A stretch of 32,285 nucleotides of DNA from assembly GCA_002887195.1 (NCBI GenBank), contig PJAB01000247.1, positions 1-32,285 of the forward strand. The letters are read 5' to 3'. This DNA is from Chrysochromulina parva (lineage: Eukaryota; Haptophyta; Prymnesiales; Chrysochromulinaceae). A program made the translations under genes and the position numbers. Below are positions 1 through 9,169 of this stretch, one piece after another; the first letter of the stretch is position 1, and the number at the start of each line of letters is the position of its first letter. Below the pieces are notes generated by a model. The model saw only the letters and a program-made list of their open reading frames with translations. It had not been told where the DNA came from and searched no databases.

Positions 1-324
1 GCCGTGTGTGGCGTGTGTACCCATCCGTGTTCAGGGGGGTCGCCGCGCCGTAGCAGTCCTAAGGGAGGCCAGTAGGCCAAACCGTCTATACTATTCACAC
101 TGGGGTCAAGACGCTGGAGCTCCGTCGGCGTCTGTTCGGGTTACGTTAGCGGCGTTAGGCGTCGCGATCGAGGCGACACCATCGCGTATTGTGAGCTATT
201 GAGGCGCTTGGTCAGTGTGATCATAAAGAGGTTTCACGTTTGAGCTGACCTTATTCGCAAGTTTGATCATTGATGTGGCTGCCGTCGCCCTGCTCGCTGT
301 GCAGGTCCTTTTGATTTGTAGGTC
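1..324. other. Intergenic or partial upstream region
   Basis: I see no supportable gene here. A 64-codon open frame (8-202, +) has no recognisable domain and may be chance or the tail of a gene outside the window. The stretch before position 325 is less GC-rich than the coding DNA and is the likely 5' region of the methyltransferase gene. Confidence 0.4.
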
Positions 325-1065
325 ATGCAATCCGGTTATTTCTTCGCATTGGCCCTTGGCTGCACTGTGCGCGCCAGCATTGTGCGCGCTCCCATTGGCC
401 GTGTGACCGCATTGGACCGTCGCAAGCTCAACACCTCCCCAGACAGCAACTTTTACGAATCACCGAAGCTGGTTACGCACTGCGATGATGCCTTTGTGAC
501 GGCACTGACGAACCTGTACAACGAGCGAATCTCTGGCTCGCGCATTCTAGACTTAATGGCATCACATGTATCACACTTGCCAGAGGACCGGCTGTGTGAA
601 CTCTACGTGACTGGGCACGGTATGAATGCGGATGAGCTGGCTGCCAACCCGGCGCTCTCCGAGAGGCACGTGGCCGACCTCAACATCGATTCGTCGCTCC
701 CGTTTGCTGCCACGGCGAGCTACGATGCGATCCTCTGCTGCGCGGGTGTCCAGTATCTGCAAGAGCCCGAGGCCGTATTCGCCGAATGCGCGCGGGCGCT
801 GAAACCGCACGGTGTCCTGATCGTCTCCTTTACGGACAAATTCTTCTTCCCTAAAGCGATCCAAGGATGGATCGACCGCGGGATGGCGACGCGCGCAAAG
901 CTGGTCAAGGACTACATGCGAGCTGCAGGAGGGTTCAGCGACATCGAAATCGTGGGCGGCGGCACGTCGTTACTTGCCCAGCTAGGGAGCATCAGCGGAT
1001 TGGGTGGCGACCCGTTTGTTGCGGTCGTGGGCACTCGCGCAGCGGAATCCGATGACATTGAGTAA
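325..1065 (+). CDS. SAM-dependent methyltransferase, cyanobacterial/plant-type (methyltransferase_11-like)
   Basis: A 246-residue single-exon protein. It has a class I methyltransferase core: an atypical motif I, ILDLMASHVSHLPE (about 74-87), the segment YDAILCCAGVQYL (133-145), and a post-motif region ALKPHGVLIVSF (158-169). The wording around motif I, the preceding NFYESPKLVTH and the GHGMN segment near residue 97 match, from memory, a small family shared by cyanobacteria, plants and algae in which the usual glycine-rich loop is replaced by LDLM-S-VSHLP. The substrate of this family is not known to me. The first 22 residues are hydrophobic and could be a signal or plastid-targeting start, but this is weak. 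Met1 is the only upstream in-frame start that leaves the domain intact. It ends convergently with the RNA-binding protein gene downstream. The assignment as a methyltransferase is firm; the substrate is unknown. Confidence 0.88.
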   Translation: MQSGYFFALALGCTVRASIVRAPIGRVTALDRRKLNTSPDSNFYESPKLVTHCDDAFVTALTNLYNERISGSRILDLMASHVSHLPEDRLCELYVTGHGMNADELAANPALSERHVADLNIDSSLPFAATASYDAILCCAGVQYLQEPEAVFAECARALKPHGVLIVSFTDKFFFPKAIQGWIDRGMATRAKLVKDYMRAAGGFSDIEIVGGGTSLLAQLGSISGLGGDPFVAVVGTRAAESDDIE

Positions 1066-1467
1066 CACGCTGTGTGTGTGTGTCATGCAGTGTTGAATAC
1101 GCTGTTATTTGTAAAATACTGTCAAGGCCTCACTTACGCGACTAGGCGCGCGACTTATCCCTCGGACCGAGCAGCGTTGGGTTATATGTGCCTGGCCCCG
1201 CGCCCGCGAGTCCGCCGCCTCCGCCCTCGGCTCGCACAGTCGACACGCGCGGTTGTATGCTATACAGAAAGTCGAGCGCGCGTCCCTCTCCTCTCTGCGT
1301 GACGCCGTCGTATAGCACAAGCCCGTGCCCACTTTACCATAGCCGCTTTGTGCAGTGCGCGCGTCCCAACCCATTCAAACGACCCTTCCCCTCAGCATCA
1401 TCTTCTTCGAGATGTCACCTCCGGGGCTGAGATTGTCATCTGAGGTCCCCGGTCAGTCACACACGTG
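1066..1467. other. Convergent 3' spacer
   Basis: This stretch separates the stop of the methyltransferase gene (+) from the stop of the RNA-binding protein gene (-). It holds a short TG run at 1072-1082 and pyrimidine-rich patches. The open frames in it are short, unlike any family, and overlap each other on both strands, so I call no gene. Confidence 0.5.
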
Positions 1468-2736
1468 TCAGTCAATGATGCCCTGCACGCTGACATTGTC
1501 TGCACGGTGAAATAGCTCGTCATCGCCGCGCTCCGAGTCTTCATACTCCTCACGGTAACGGTCGCTGTGCTCGCGCCCATCGCGCCGGTAGCCGCTCCGG
1601 TCGTTGTCATACCCACGCGCCCCGCGGCTACCCGCACTCAGTCCTTCATCATAGTAAGTGTCGCGGCCGCCGCCGCCGCGACGCTCGTCGCCGCCGCCGC
1701 CACGGTCGTCGCCGCCGCCTCGACTCTCGCGCCGCTCGAGCTCGTGGCGCGGCGGCGCGTGCCCGTAGCCACGCTCGTCACTCGAATGCGACTGGGGCAT
1801 GGCAGCGGGGGGTGGAGGCCCTCCCGGTGGCGCCCTCTGGCCGCCCCCCTCCCCCCTCTGGCCGCCCCCCCCGCCCTTCGCCTTAGCATACGAGATACGG
1901 ATGCCGCTCTTCTCTCCGTCGACGCGCGTGTCGAAGCGGTAGCCCTGCAGCCCGCACAGCGCCACGGTCGCCTGGTGCGCATTGTCGAACTCGGCAAAGC
2001 ATAAGAACAGGTTGGTGCCAGGGTTGCGAGAGGATTCGATTGGTTTCATCCGGATGGAGCGGAAGCCTAGGCCCTCGTACCGACGGAATACATGCGCGAC
2101 CTCGCGCTCGGTTGCGTCGGTAGGCAGGCCCTCGATGTACAGCGTGCTCGAAGCATCGTGCGGAAGATGCATGCCGATGTAGTTGGCTGGCTGCGGCTGC
2201 ATAGCTAGCGGGTCGGAGGGGGGCGGCGCGCCGTAGCTGCCGTACGCGGACGGCGCATACGGCGCACCATAGCCGGACGGCGTGGGCGGTAGCGGAGAGT
2301 TATGATGATGAGGTGGCGGCGCATAGCGAGGATCGTCGCGTCCGTACACGACCGCCGGGGGGGCCATAGGCCGCGGGGGCTCCATCGGAAAACTGTTGCG
2401 TTGGGCGAGGGGCGGCTCAGACTCCTCGCTGCGCTGGCGCTTGGCTGAAGCGGTCGGACGGCTCTGCGTGTTGTTGGAAAAGTGGATTTGCCAGTGGACC
2501 CCAGGGAAGGGCGATGCGCCTTGCATGCTATCACGGCAGCGGACAGCATCATCCACGGTGGTGAATTCAACAAAGCCGACGAGCCTTCCGTTGCGGTCAT
2601 GTTTTGTGCGGGAACTGTCGTAGCCAACGAAACCACGGAAGTGACGCTCGAGCACTTGGTCCGTGAGGTCGGCAGGCAGCTCAGGCAGGAATAGGCACGT
2701 AGACGGCGGGCGCTCTGACATGACGCCGCGCGCCAA
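1468..2736 (-). CDS. Two-RRM RNA-binding protein with RGG-like tail (NSRA/NSRB or scw1-like)
   Basis: A 422-residue single-exon protein. RRM1 spans about 13-88 (RNP2 CLFLPEL, RNP1-like LVGFVEF). A linker rich in Pro, Tyr and Ala follows (about 100-195). RRM2 spans about 197-286 (RNP2 LYIEGLP, RNP1-like LFLCFAEF, then GLQGYRFD). The RRM2 wording, including REVAHVFR, resembles plant nuclear speckle RNA-binding proteins and fungal scw1 relatives, which bind mRNA or regulate alternative splicing. The C-terminal part (about 287-405) has Gly/Arg-rich RGG-like runs, then Arg/Asp/Glu/Tyr-rich sequence typical of low-complexity RNA-binding tails. Met6 is an alternative start. The gene is divergent from the Pkr1-like gene, with about 175 bases shared as promoter. 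The RNA-binding role is well supported; the target RNAs are unknown. Confidence 0.9.
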   Translation of the reverse strand: MARGVMSERPPSTCLFLPELPADLTDQVLERHFRGFVGYDSSRTKHDRNGRLVGFVEFTTVDDAVRCRDSMQGASPFPGVHWQIHFSNNTQSRPTASAKRQRSEESEPPLAQRNSFPMEPPRPMAPPAVVYGRDDPRYAPPPHHHNSPLPPTPSGYGAPYAPSAYGSYGAPPPSDPLAMQPQPANYIGMHLPHDASSTLYIEGLPTDATEREVAHVFRRYEGLGFRSIRMKPIESSRNPGTNLFLCFAEFDNAHQATVALCGLQGYRFDTRVDGEKSGIRISYAKAKGGGGGQRGEGGGQRAPPGGPPPPAAMPQSHSSDERGYGHAPPRHELERRESRGGGDDRGGGGDERRGGGGRDTYYDEGLSAGSRGARGYDNDRSGYRRDGREHSDRYREEYEDSERGDDELFHRADNVSVQGIID

Positions 2737-2911
2737 ACGACGAGGCCAGCTGCGTATTCCAGCTCACGCCGACGCGCTTGGCGACACTCGACTTTTTGTT
2801 CCAATTTCGAAGCGAGCTGTGAGGAGAGTGCTGTGAGGTGTGTGTCCCGGCTCCCCCGGTGTCTTTTTACCGGTTCGACTCCCGCTCCGCGACTCGTGAA
2901 TTGCGACCCTG
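2737..2911. promoter_or_regulatory. Probable shared divergent promoter region
   Basis: These 175 bases lie between the start codons of the RRM protein (-) and the Pkr1-like gene (+), so they must hold both 5' regions. No clear TATA box is visible. The call rests on gene arrangement only. Confidence 0.4.
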
Positions 2912-3418
2912 ATGGCTGTCGCGGCCACGCCCGACGATTCCGGCCTGCCGGGCTGGCTCGATGAGCTGCTCAAGCCAGGCGTGAGTCCTGGTGTCTTCAC
3001 CACGCTCAAGCTGTCGCTCGTAAGCCTCATTATCGTGCTCTCCAGCATGCTTTGCATCATCCAGGACTCGGTACGTGTGTAATGCTTTATTCGTGATCGC
3101 ATCACGCTGCTGACTTCATCCTGGGCCCTGTATCGCACAGACGATCCGCTTGCACGTAAGCATCTTCCTCTTCATGTCGATCGTGCTCCTCGTCCTTGTG
3201 GTGTGGTGCGTGCAGCGCCAGCACCCGCACGTCCCGCCTCCTGCAGCAGATGCGTTCGCAGTGTGTTGCAGTGCCGGTTCAGAGTGAGCAGCGTTGCCCA
3301 TCCACGCTGTCTGGCTGACGTTCGCGTGTCGCCACACAGGTTTATCAGCGAGCTAGCGAAGGCAGAGGCCCTCGAGAAGGTTGAGGCCAAGGCCGAGGCC
3401 GAGAAGAAAAAGGATTGA
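2912..3418 (+). CDS. PKR1: Pkr1-like small ER membrane protein, three exons
   Basis: I assemble this from three exons: 2912-3070, 3141-3205 and 3340-3418, giving 303 coding bases and 100 residues. Intron 1 (3071-3140) runs from GTACGT to GCACAG. Intron 2 (3206-3339) runs from GTGCGT to CACACAG. Joining keeps the frame and rebuilds a clean second membrane helix ending VVWFISEL across the second junction. The product has an N-terminal segment with PGWLDELLKPGVSPG, two hydrophobic helices (about 28-50 and 57-77), and a charged Lys/Glu/Ala tail. That layout and the WFI-EL ending resemble the Pkr1 family (yeast Pkr1 helps assemble the V-ATPase membrane sector in the ER). The family call comes from memory of the pattern. 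The gene structure is better supported than the function. Confidence 0.7.
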
Positions 3419-3863
3419 TCGAGCGCAACGATGTGCATGCGCGAGTTTGGCATGATCGGATGACGCGGAGCATGTCCAGTGAGATGACTCGCATGGTGTC
3501 CTCGATGTCTCGACAGCTATGAGTTACCTTACGGGTACTGAGTTGCGTGGGTTTGTCCTGAACATTTAATCCCAACATGCAGATGACTGTTGACGCGATG
3601 TTTTCAAACGCCCCGGCGAGACGGGCAGACGGCCAGCACCCACCGAACGCGTCCTCTCCAATGACGCGTCCTCTCCTCTGTGGACACCGTCCGTCCGGTC
3701 GATCGGAACGAGAGGGCTGCGCCTCTTGGCATGGCCTCTTGGAGAGCGCACACCAAGAGCGACTCTCGGCCACCCTAGAAACCCTTGCCGCATGCATTCG
3801 CTCTGTGCAGGCGCGTCCGATAGGCTGGCATGCGCACCCTCGTCCCTTTGGTGCTACGCGTGC
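3419..3863. other. Convergent 3' spacer
   Basis: Lies between the stops of the Pkr1-like gene (+) and the alanyl-tRNA synthetase gene (-). No RNA gene, repeat or domain-bearing frame was recognised. Long plus-strand open frames starting here run antisense through the synthetase and are composition shadows. Confidence 0.5.
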
Positions 3864-6800
3864 TCAGCCGAGCTTCTCCGCCACGTACTTCTTGGCCGCC
3901 TCCGCAGCCTCGGCGGCGTTGGCCGCGTCGCGTGCCGCTCCCTGTGCGCGCCCGGCCTTGCCGCCGCCCTTGCCGCCCGCACACTCAAGCGCCGCGTTGA
4001 TCCAATCTTTAGCATTCAGCTTGGCCTCAAGCTCCGGAGGCACGACCGCGAGCGCGGCAAGCGCCTTGCCCTTGCCGATGAGCATCACGGGCGCGCCTGG
4101 CACCTTGGCCGTCACGACGCTCATGGCCCCCTCGAGACCCTTGGCATCCGCCTCCGCCGCGAGAAGCGCCACGAGAGGCGCGGTTGGAGTCGCGGCGGCG
4201 CCATTGGCGAGCGCCTCGGCCTCTTCCTTGGCTGCCCCGGCGCCCGCCTTGGCGGCCTCCTTCTCAGCATCGACGACCTTTTTCTTGAGCACCATGATCT
4301 TGTCCTGGAGAGTCTTGCGATCGACCACCGGGATAATGGCCGTCTCGAGGAGTTTGAGCAGCTCTGTGTTCTCGGCGACGAGCGCGTCACCGCTGAGGCT
4401 CTCGGCCTTGTCAAAGCGCGACTTGAGGCTCTCGGCCTCCGCGAAGGCGGCTTTGGCCTTCTCGAACGTCACACCGAGCACACGGCGCACGCCACGGCCG
4501 AGGCCCTCCTCACTGAGCAGCACAAAGTGTTCAATCTCCTTCGAGTTGCCGATGTGGGTACCACCACAGAACTCAGCCGAGTACGTCTCCCACTCGGGGG
4601 TGTCGGGCGCATCGAGCATCTGCTGCACGCCCGGCCCGCCCACGCAGACCACGCGCACCGGGTCCGGGTACTGCTCGCCGAAGACGGCGCGCAGCCCGCG
4701 GATCGTCTTGGCTCCCTCGAGGCCAGTCACCTGGATCTGCACGGGCAGCGCGGCGGCGATCTGCTCGTTGACATGCTTCTGGGTCGCGAGCAGCTCGTCC
4801 ATCGTGAGTGGCTTGCCGTACGCAAAGTCGAAGCGGTACTTGTCCGCGTCGCAGAGCGAGCCTCGCTGGTCGCACGCCATGCCGAGCGCGCCCTTGATCG
4901 CCAAGTTGAGCATGTGCGTCGCCGTGTGGTTCTTGGCGATGAGCGCGCGCCGTGCGTAGTCCACTTGGAGAGAGATCTCTTCGCCAAGCTTGAGTGTTCC
5001 GACGGTCATCTTGCCGATATGCAGCACGTACGCTCCGTACTTTTGGACGGACTCGACGGCGAGGCTCGCGCCTTCGGCCGAGACGATCGTGCCAGTGTCC
5101 GCCACCTGACCGCCCGCTTCAGCGTAGAAGGACGTCGCATCCGTCACGACGCCCACCAGACCGCTCGCCGCGCTCGCCTCGTCCAGGAAGACCTTCTTGA
5201 CGTTGAGGATGGCGCGCAGCTTGGAGCCGAGCGGACCGCCCGTGCCAGCTGCCGAGTCCCACGTGTACTTGGGCATGTCGTCCGTGGGCGGCAGGCCCAT
5301 CTTCGTCTTCAGCGTGTCCACCTCGTCAGCGGCCACATCGATGGCCTCGTCGGCGTTGAAGTTGCCGCCCTTGCGTGCTTGCTCAACGGCCTTGGCCATC
5401 TCAGACTCATAGCCGGCCGTGTCGACGGAGAGACCCTTCTCCTCGCACATGAGCACGGTCAGGTCGAGCGGGAAGCCGTACGTGTCGTACATACGGAACG
5501 CATCGTCGCCAGGCAGCACCGTCGCGCCTCCGAGCTTCTTGCACCGCTTATCGAGCTCGAGGATGCCCTTCTTGAGCGTGCGCGAGAAGATCTCTTCCTC
5601 CTCGCGCAGGATGGCCTTGACGCGCTCGGGATCTTTGGCGAGCTCGGGGAAGGCGCCGCCCATGCACGCCACCAGCGAGTCCACCAGCTGCGCAAAGAAG
5701 CCCTCGGGCATGTTGAGCTTCTCGGAGCCGTAGCGCACCGCGCGGCGCAGGATGCGACGGAGCACGTAGCCGCGACCCTCCGATGAGGGAGTGGCGCCGT
5801 CGGTGAGGGAGAAGGTGAGAGTGCGAATGTGGTCGGCGACCACACGGTATGCCATGAACACGCCGTCCGGGTCCTCGGCGCCGTACTTGTCCTCGTACGG
5901 CTTCGTGCCCGCGGGCGCGAGCTTGTGGATCGCTTCGAAGGTCGTGGTGAACACATCGATTTGGTAATTGGAGCGCTTGCCGAGCAGGATGGAGCTCACG
6001 CGCTCGAGACCCATGCCAGTGTCGACGCACGGCTTAGGCAGCGGCGTGAGCGAGCCGTCCTTCTCCCGGTTGAACTGCATGAACACGTTGTTCCAGATCT
6101 CGAGCACGTTTGGATCCGCCACACCGACGGTATGTCCCTTGACCACCGTCCCCTTCTTGGGGATGGGCTGGCCGTTACGTCCGACGCAGCCGTCGTTGAC
6201 GAGATGGGCCGCGTCGCGGCCGCCGATGCGATCGTAGTGGATCTCGGAGCAAGGGCCGCACGGCCCCGTGTCGCCCATCTCCCAAAAATTGTCCTTCATG
6301 TTGCCCGCGAGGATACGCTCGCGCGGCACGTACTTGGCCCAGATCTCGCGCGCCTCGAGGTCCGCGGGCACGCCCTGCGCCTCATTGCCCTCAAAGTAGG
6401 TGACGTAGAGCCGGTCCTTGGGGATCTTGTACACCTCGGTCAGCAGCGTCCACGACCACTTGATGGCCTCCTCCTTGAAGTAGTCGCCGAAACTCCAGTT
6501 GCCGAGCATCTCGAAGAAGGTGTGGTGGTAATTGTCTTTGCCCACGTCATCGAGGTCATTGTGCTTGCCGCCCGCGCGGATGCACTTCTGCGTGTTGGCG
6601 GCGCGCTTGAGCTTAGACATGGCCGAGTTGGGGTCGCACCGGCCCAGGAAATGCGGCTTGAACTGGGCCATGCCCGAGTTGATGAAGAGCAGCGTCGGGT
6701 CGTCCAGCGGCGCGACTGGCGACGACGGCCAAAAGGTGTGCGCGCAATCGTCCTTGAAGTAGTTGATGAAGGCAGAGCGCACATCCGCGACATTCGTGAA

Positions 6801-7163
6801 GGACGGAGTGCCGACGTACAGCGCGCTCGCCTTCGCCTCGAGCGCCAACGCGAGGAACTCGATCGGCTCCTCGGGCATCGCCTCTACGAGCGAGGAGATC
6901 GCCTGCTGCATCACCTCATTGAGCTCGTGCTTTTTCAGGTACTCGGCGGTGCCTGAGCTGAGCGTCACGCCCGACGTGGGCGATGGTGGCTCGGCCGGCG
7001 GCGCTCCCGCCTTCTCGCGAAGCACCCTCGCCATGTGCAGCAGTGGTGCACCAGCACCCTCGGGCTGCTCCGCCAGCGCGCTGTTGATCGCCTCAGTGAG
7101 CCGATCGGCAATCTTATGCTTTTGCGAATACGCCTCTGCCTCCTCGACGCTCATCGGTGCCAC
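3864..7163 (-). CDS. AARS: Alanyl-tRNA synthetase with N-terminal tandem docking-type helices
   Basis: A 1099-residue single-exon class II synthetase that charges tRNA-Ala. The catalytic core starts near residue 120, with GMAQFKPHFLG and the eukaryotic-type segment KHNDLDDVGKDNYHHTFFEM. The editing domain carries HTATH (HxxxH, about 746-750) and CGGTH (about 866-870), the zinc-binding residues that clear mischarged Ser or Gly. A C-Ala region with glycine-rich GGKGGGKAG closes the protein. The length exceeds the usual 950-970 because about 115 residues precede the core. These hold two helix pairs, roughly 10-52 and 74-112 (the second contains EYLKKHELNEVMQQAISSL and ends with a Pro-rich turn plus EFLALALE), which look like Dpy-30/RIIa dimerization-docking folds. 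No transit peptide is evident, so a cytosolic role is likely. Identification is certain; the docking-domain call is by pattern. Confidence 0.97.
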   Translation of the reverse strand: MAPMSVEEAEAYSQKHKIADRLTEAINSALAEQPEGAGAPLLHMARVLREKAGAPPAEPPSPTSGVTLSSGTAEYLKKHELNEVMQQAISSLVEAMPEEPIEFLALALEAKASALYVGTPSFTNVADVRSAFINYFKDDCAHTFWPSSPVAPLDDPTLLFINSGMAQFKPHFLGRCDPNSAMSKLKRAANTQKCIRAGGKHNDLDDVGKDNYHHTFFEMLGNWSFGDYFKEEAIKWSWTLLTEVYKIPKDRLYVTYFEGNEAQGVPADLEAREIWAKYVPRERILAGNMKDNFWEMGDTGPCGPCSEIHYDRIGGRDAAHLVNDGCVGRNGQPIPKKGTVVKGHTVGVADPNVLEIWNNVFMQFNREKDGSLTPLPKPCVDTGMGLERVSSILLGKRSNYQIDVFTTTFEAIHKLAPAGTKPYEDKYGAEDPDGVFMAYRVVADHIRTLTFSLTDGATPSSEGRGYVLRRILRRAVRYGSEKLNMPEGFFAQLVDSLVACMGGAFPELAKDPERVKAILREEEEIFSRTLKKGILELDKRCKKLGGATVLPGDDAFRMYDTYGFPLDLTVLMCEEKGLSVDTAGYESEMAKAVEQARKGGNFNADEAIDVAADEVDTLKTKMGLPPTDDMPKYTWDSAAGTGGPLGSKLRAILNVKKVFLDEASAASGLVGVVTDATSFYAEAGGQVADTGTIVSAEGASLAVESVQKYGAYVLHIGKMTVGTLKLGEEISLQVDYARRALIAKNHTATHMLNLAIKGALGMACDQRGSLCDADKYRFDFAYGKPLTMDELLATQKHVNEQIAAALPVQIQVTGLEGAKTIRGLRAVFGEQYPDPVRVVCVGGPGVQQMLDAPDTPEWETYSAEFCGGTHIGNSKEIEHFVLLSEEGLGRGVRRVLGVTFEKAKAAFAEAESLKSRFDKAESLSGDALVAENTELLKLLETAIIPVVDRKTLQDKIMVLKKKVVDAEKEAAKAGAGAAKEEAEALANGAAATPTAPLVALLAAEADAKGLEGAMSVVTAKVPGAPVMLIGKGKALAALAVVPPELEAKLNAKDWINAALECAGGKGGGKAGRAQGAARDAANAAEAAEAAKKYVAEKLG

Positions 7164-7580
7164 GCTAAGGGCGCAGACGCGCTGAGATGACAGTCGTCCA
7201 GGCCGATAGGACAGGCGTGAGCGATGTCGACGCCTCCGACGACGCAGGACTTGCCAGTTTCACAGAGCGGCCCCATTTCATTTTCGTAGCCGGTTCGCAC
7301 TTTTTGAAGTCGTAGGACACGAAGGCTTCCTTCTCCTTACCGGTGCCCTCCGCCACTTTACACACTCAGTGTTTCACTTGCATCGACTTTTTCTTTCACT
7401 TTTGATCTTTGATCTACAAAACCTCCCACGACAAAGGGCCGATCGCATGGCCCCACATCGAACGCGCCGACTCGATTACCCCACGGACGCCCCGTCGAGC
7501 GCGCCGCGGCGCCTCTACAGACACGTGGACACGCCTTCTCGACTCCTCGCGGACGCCTCGAGCCGCGCCTCTCACTCGGC
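7164..7580. other. Spacer upstream of alanyl-tRNA synthetase
   Basis: The 5' region of the synthetase gene (-) and the 3' flank of the next gene (-). It includes T-rich stretches near 7370-7400. I see no gene or defined element. Confidence 0.4.
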
Positions 7581-8426
7581 CTAGGCGCCGCCAAACATGC
7601 GCTTCAGCATGGCGATCTGCTCCTCGCTCGCCGCGGGCTTCGCGTCAAAGTCCTCCTCGAAGTTGTTGACGAGCGGGAAGCCGGGCGGGAAGGTGACGGG
7701 CGGCTCGCCGTCAAGCAGCCCTCCCTCCTCACTCGGTCCCTCCTCACTCGGCCGCTCGAGCATCCCCAGCCCACCTCGAGTCGCGTCGGCGGGCGGCGCG
7801 GGCGGCGGCGTCTCAGGCTTGGCGGCAGCCTCGTCCTGCTCGCGCGCGAGCTGCTGCATGCGCTTGAGCATCGCCGAGTGGATCGACGAGTCGTCCACAT
7901 CGAAACTCATCGGCATCAGTCCCTCGGCCGGCTGGTCGGAGGCGTTGTCGCGCGCGGCCTGGGCGGGCCGGGCGGCCGGCTCCTCGTGGATGACCGTCTC
8001 AGTCAGCAGGGGCTGCTCCTCTCTGCGGAAGACGAACATGGCGCCGAGCACCGTGCCGCACACTGCCCACTTGAGCGTGTTGCCCGTGAGCAAGCTCTCG
8101 ACCGCCGAGGGCGCCACGGCCTTGCGAGCGCGCTTGGCGGCCGTGACGGCGAAGGCGCGCCCGGCGTGCAGGGTGAGCGTGAGCAGCACCGTAGCGAGCG
8201 CGAGCGCGAACCGGGAGGCTGCGCGCATCCACGCTGCAGCGGGTTGGGCGACCGTCGCCGCTGCCAACTCGAGGCGCTGCGGCTGCAGGTTGGCGGCACG
8301 GGCGTGCATCGAGAGCGCCGCCGAGCGTGGCAGCAGTGCGGAGCGCGGCGCGCCGAGATGTACGGTCGCCGACGGCGCAAACGCCAATGACGCCACGGGA
8401 AGGCAAGCGACGATAACACGCCACAT
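7581..8426 (-). CDS. Predicted plastid-targeted membrane protein, function unknown
   Basis: A 281-residue protein from the Met at 8426. An upstream in-frame Met (8510) exists, but the chosen start puts a clean signal peptide at the N-terminus: MWRVIVACLPVASLA followed by FAPSA. This is the A-F-A-P context typical of bipartite targeting into red-lineage plastids. A Ser/Arg/Ala-rich transit-like stretch follows. A hydrophobic segment (about 73-93) ends in RAFA, which could be a thylakoid-type signal. A second hydrophobic segment lies at about 118-132. The rest is acidic and Pro-rich, with two copies of a short MLKRM motif (middle and extreme C-terminus). I recognise no enzyme domain. The plastid location is inferred from the targeting pattern only. 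Confidence 0.7.
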   Translation of the reverse strand: MWRVIVACLPVASLAFAPSATVHLGAPRSALLPRSAALSMHARAANLQPQRLELAAATVAQPAAAWMRAASRFALALATVLLTLTLHAGRAFAVTAAKRARKAVAPSAVESLLTGNTLKWAVCGTVLGAMFVFRREEQPLLTETVIHEEPAARPAQAARDNASDQPAEGLMPMSFDVDDSSIHSAMLKRMQQLAREQDEAAAKPETPPPAPPADATRGGLGMLERPSEEGPSEEGGLLDGEPPVTFPPGFPLVNNFEEDFDAKPAASEEQIAMLKRMFGGA

Positions 8427-9169
8427 GGACGCAGTGATGCGAGTCGTGTCTCGGCTCCGAGCTTGTTTCTCGCTGCGAGACGGTCGATGAAGTTCATCAT
8501 GATTCATCACGCCATCCGAGGCTTCAACTTGTCAATAAGTCACGGGTTGCGAGACAACACACACGATTCACACACAAGCGAGCTCCTCGCATGAGCGCCG
8601 CTTTACATGTACTGAGTCGATCCCTCATTCCCTCTACACGTTCTAACTTGAAAAGTCAAGTCAACATCAAGATTATCAAGTCGCAACTACGCAAGGAGCG
8701 CTCCACTTCAAGTCACTCTTGACTTGACTTGACCAATTGGACTTGACTTAACTTCACAGCCGAACGCGTTAGAAGCCTGATACTTCGACACCCATTGCAA
8801 TTGCCCAATTGTCGACACCCAAGACACCGGACCGGCGTACATACGGATGCAGCTACCACACGACCGGGAACGACCGGCTTTTTAATCACGGGTCGCACCG
8901 TGGTCGCACGCATTAAGAGTAACCACCCTGCATGCATGCCCGCGTTAACGCCCGGTACATGTACATGTGGACATCGCGCTCCGATCCACATATAGAAGGA
9001 TGCCCACGACCGGCCTCGACAACCTCAATCATATGGCTGCGTTGCTCGCGAAGCAAACCACGCAATTGGAGCCGCACCAGCGCGAGTTCCGAGTTGTGTG
9101 TGTTGACGTTGCGGCTTGCGCCCCACCCCCAGAGCTCTCTGTTGTGAGATTCTCACTCAGTCGCCTCAC
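8427..9169. other. Intergenic region with inverted repeat and palindromes
   Basis: This 743-base stretch holds no convincing gene. It contains the 5' region of the plastid-protein gene, an inverted repeat of CAAGT-type pentamers (8653-8730), and two GTACATGTA-type palindromes (8604-8611 and 8954-8967). It is less GC-rich than the flanking genes. Confidence 0.5.
8653..8730. repeat. Inverted repeat of CAAGT-type pentamers
   Basis: AAGTCAAGTCAA at 8653-8664 is exactly complementary to TTGACTTGACTT at 8719-8730. A short palindrome, GGAGCGCTCC (8696-8705), sits between them. More copies of ACTTGACTT follow up to about 8752. The sequence could fold into a hairpin in DNA or RNA. It lies about 230-300 bases upstream of the plastid-protein start. 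Confidence 0.75.

Noticed and set aside
2868..2890. GGTTCGACTCC resembling a tRNA T-arm
   Set aside because: The stem does not close and no cloverleaf can be drawn; it lies in the divergent promoter.
3577..5786. Long plus-strand open frames (460 and 686 codons) antisense to the alanyl-tRNA synthetase
   Set aside because: They are composition shadows of a certain gene with biased codons on the other strand; they show no domain.
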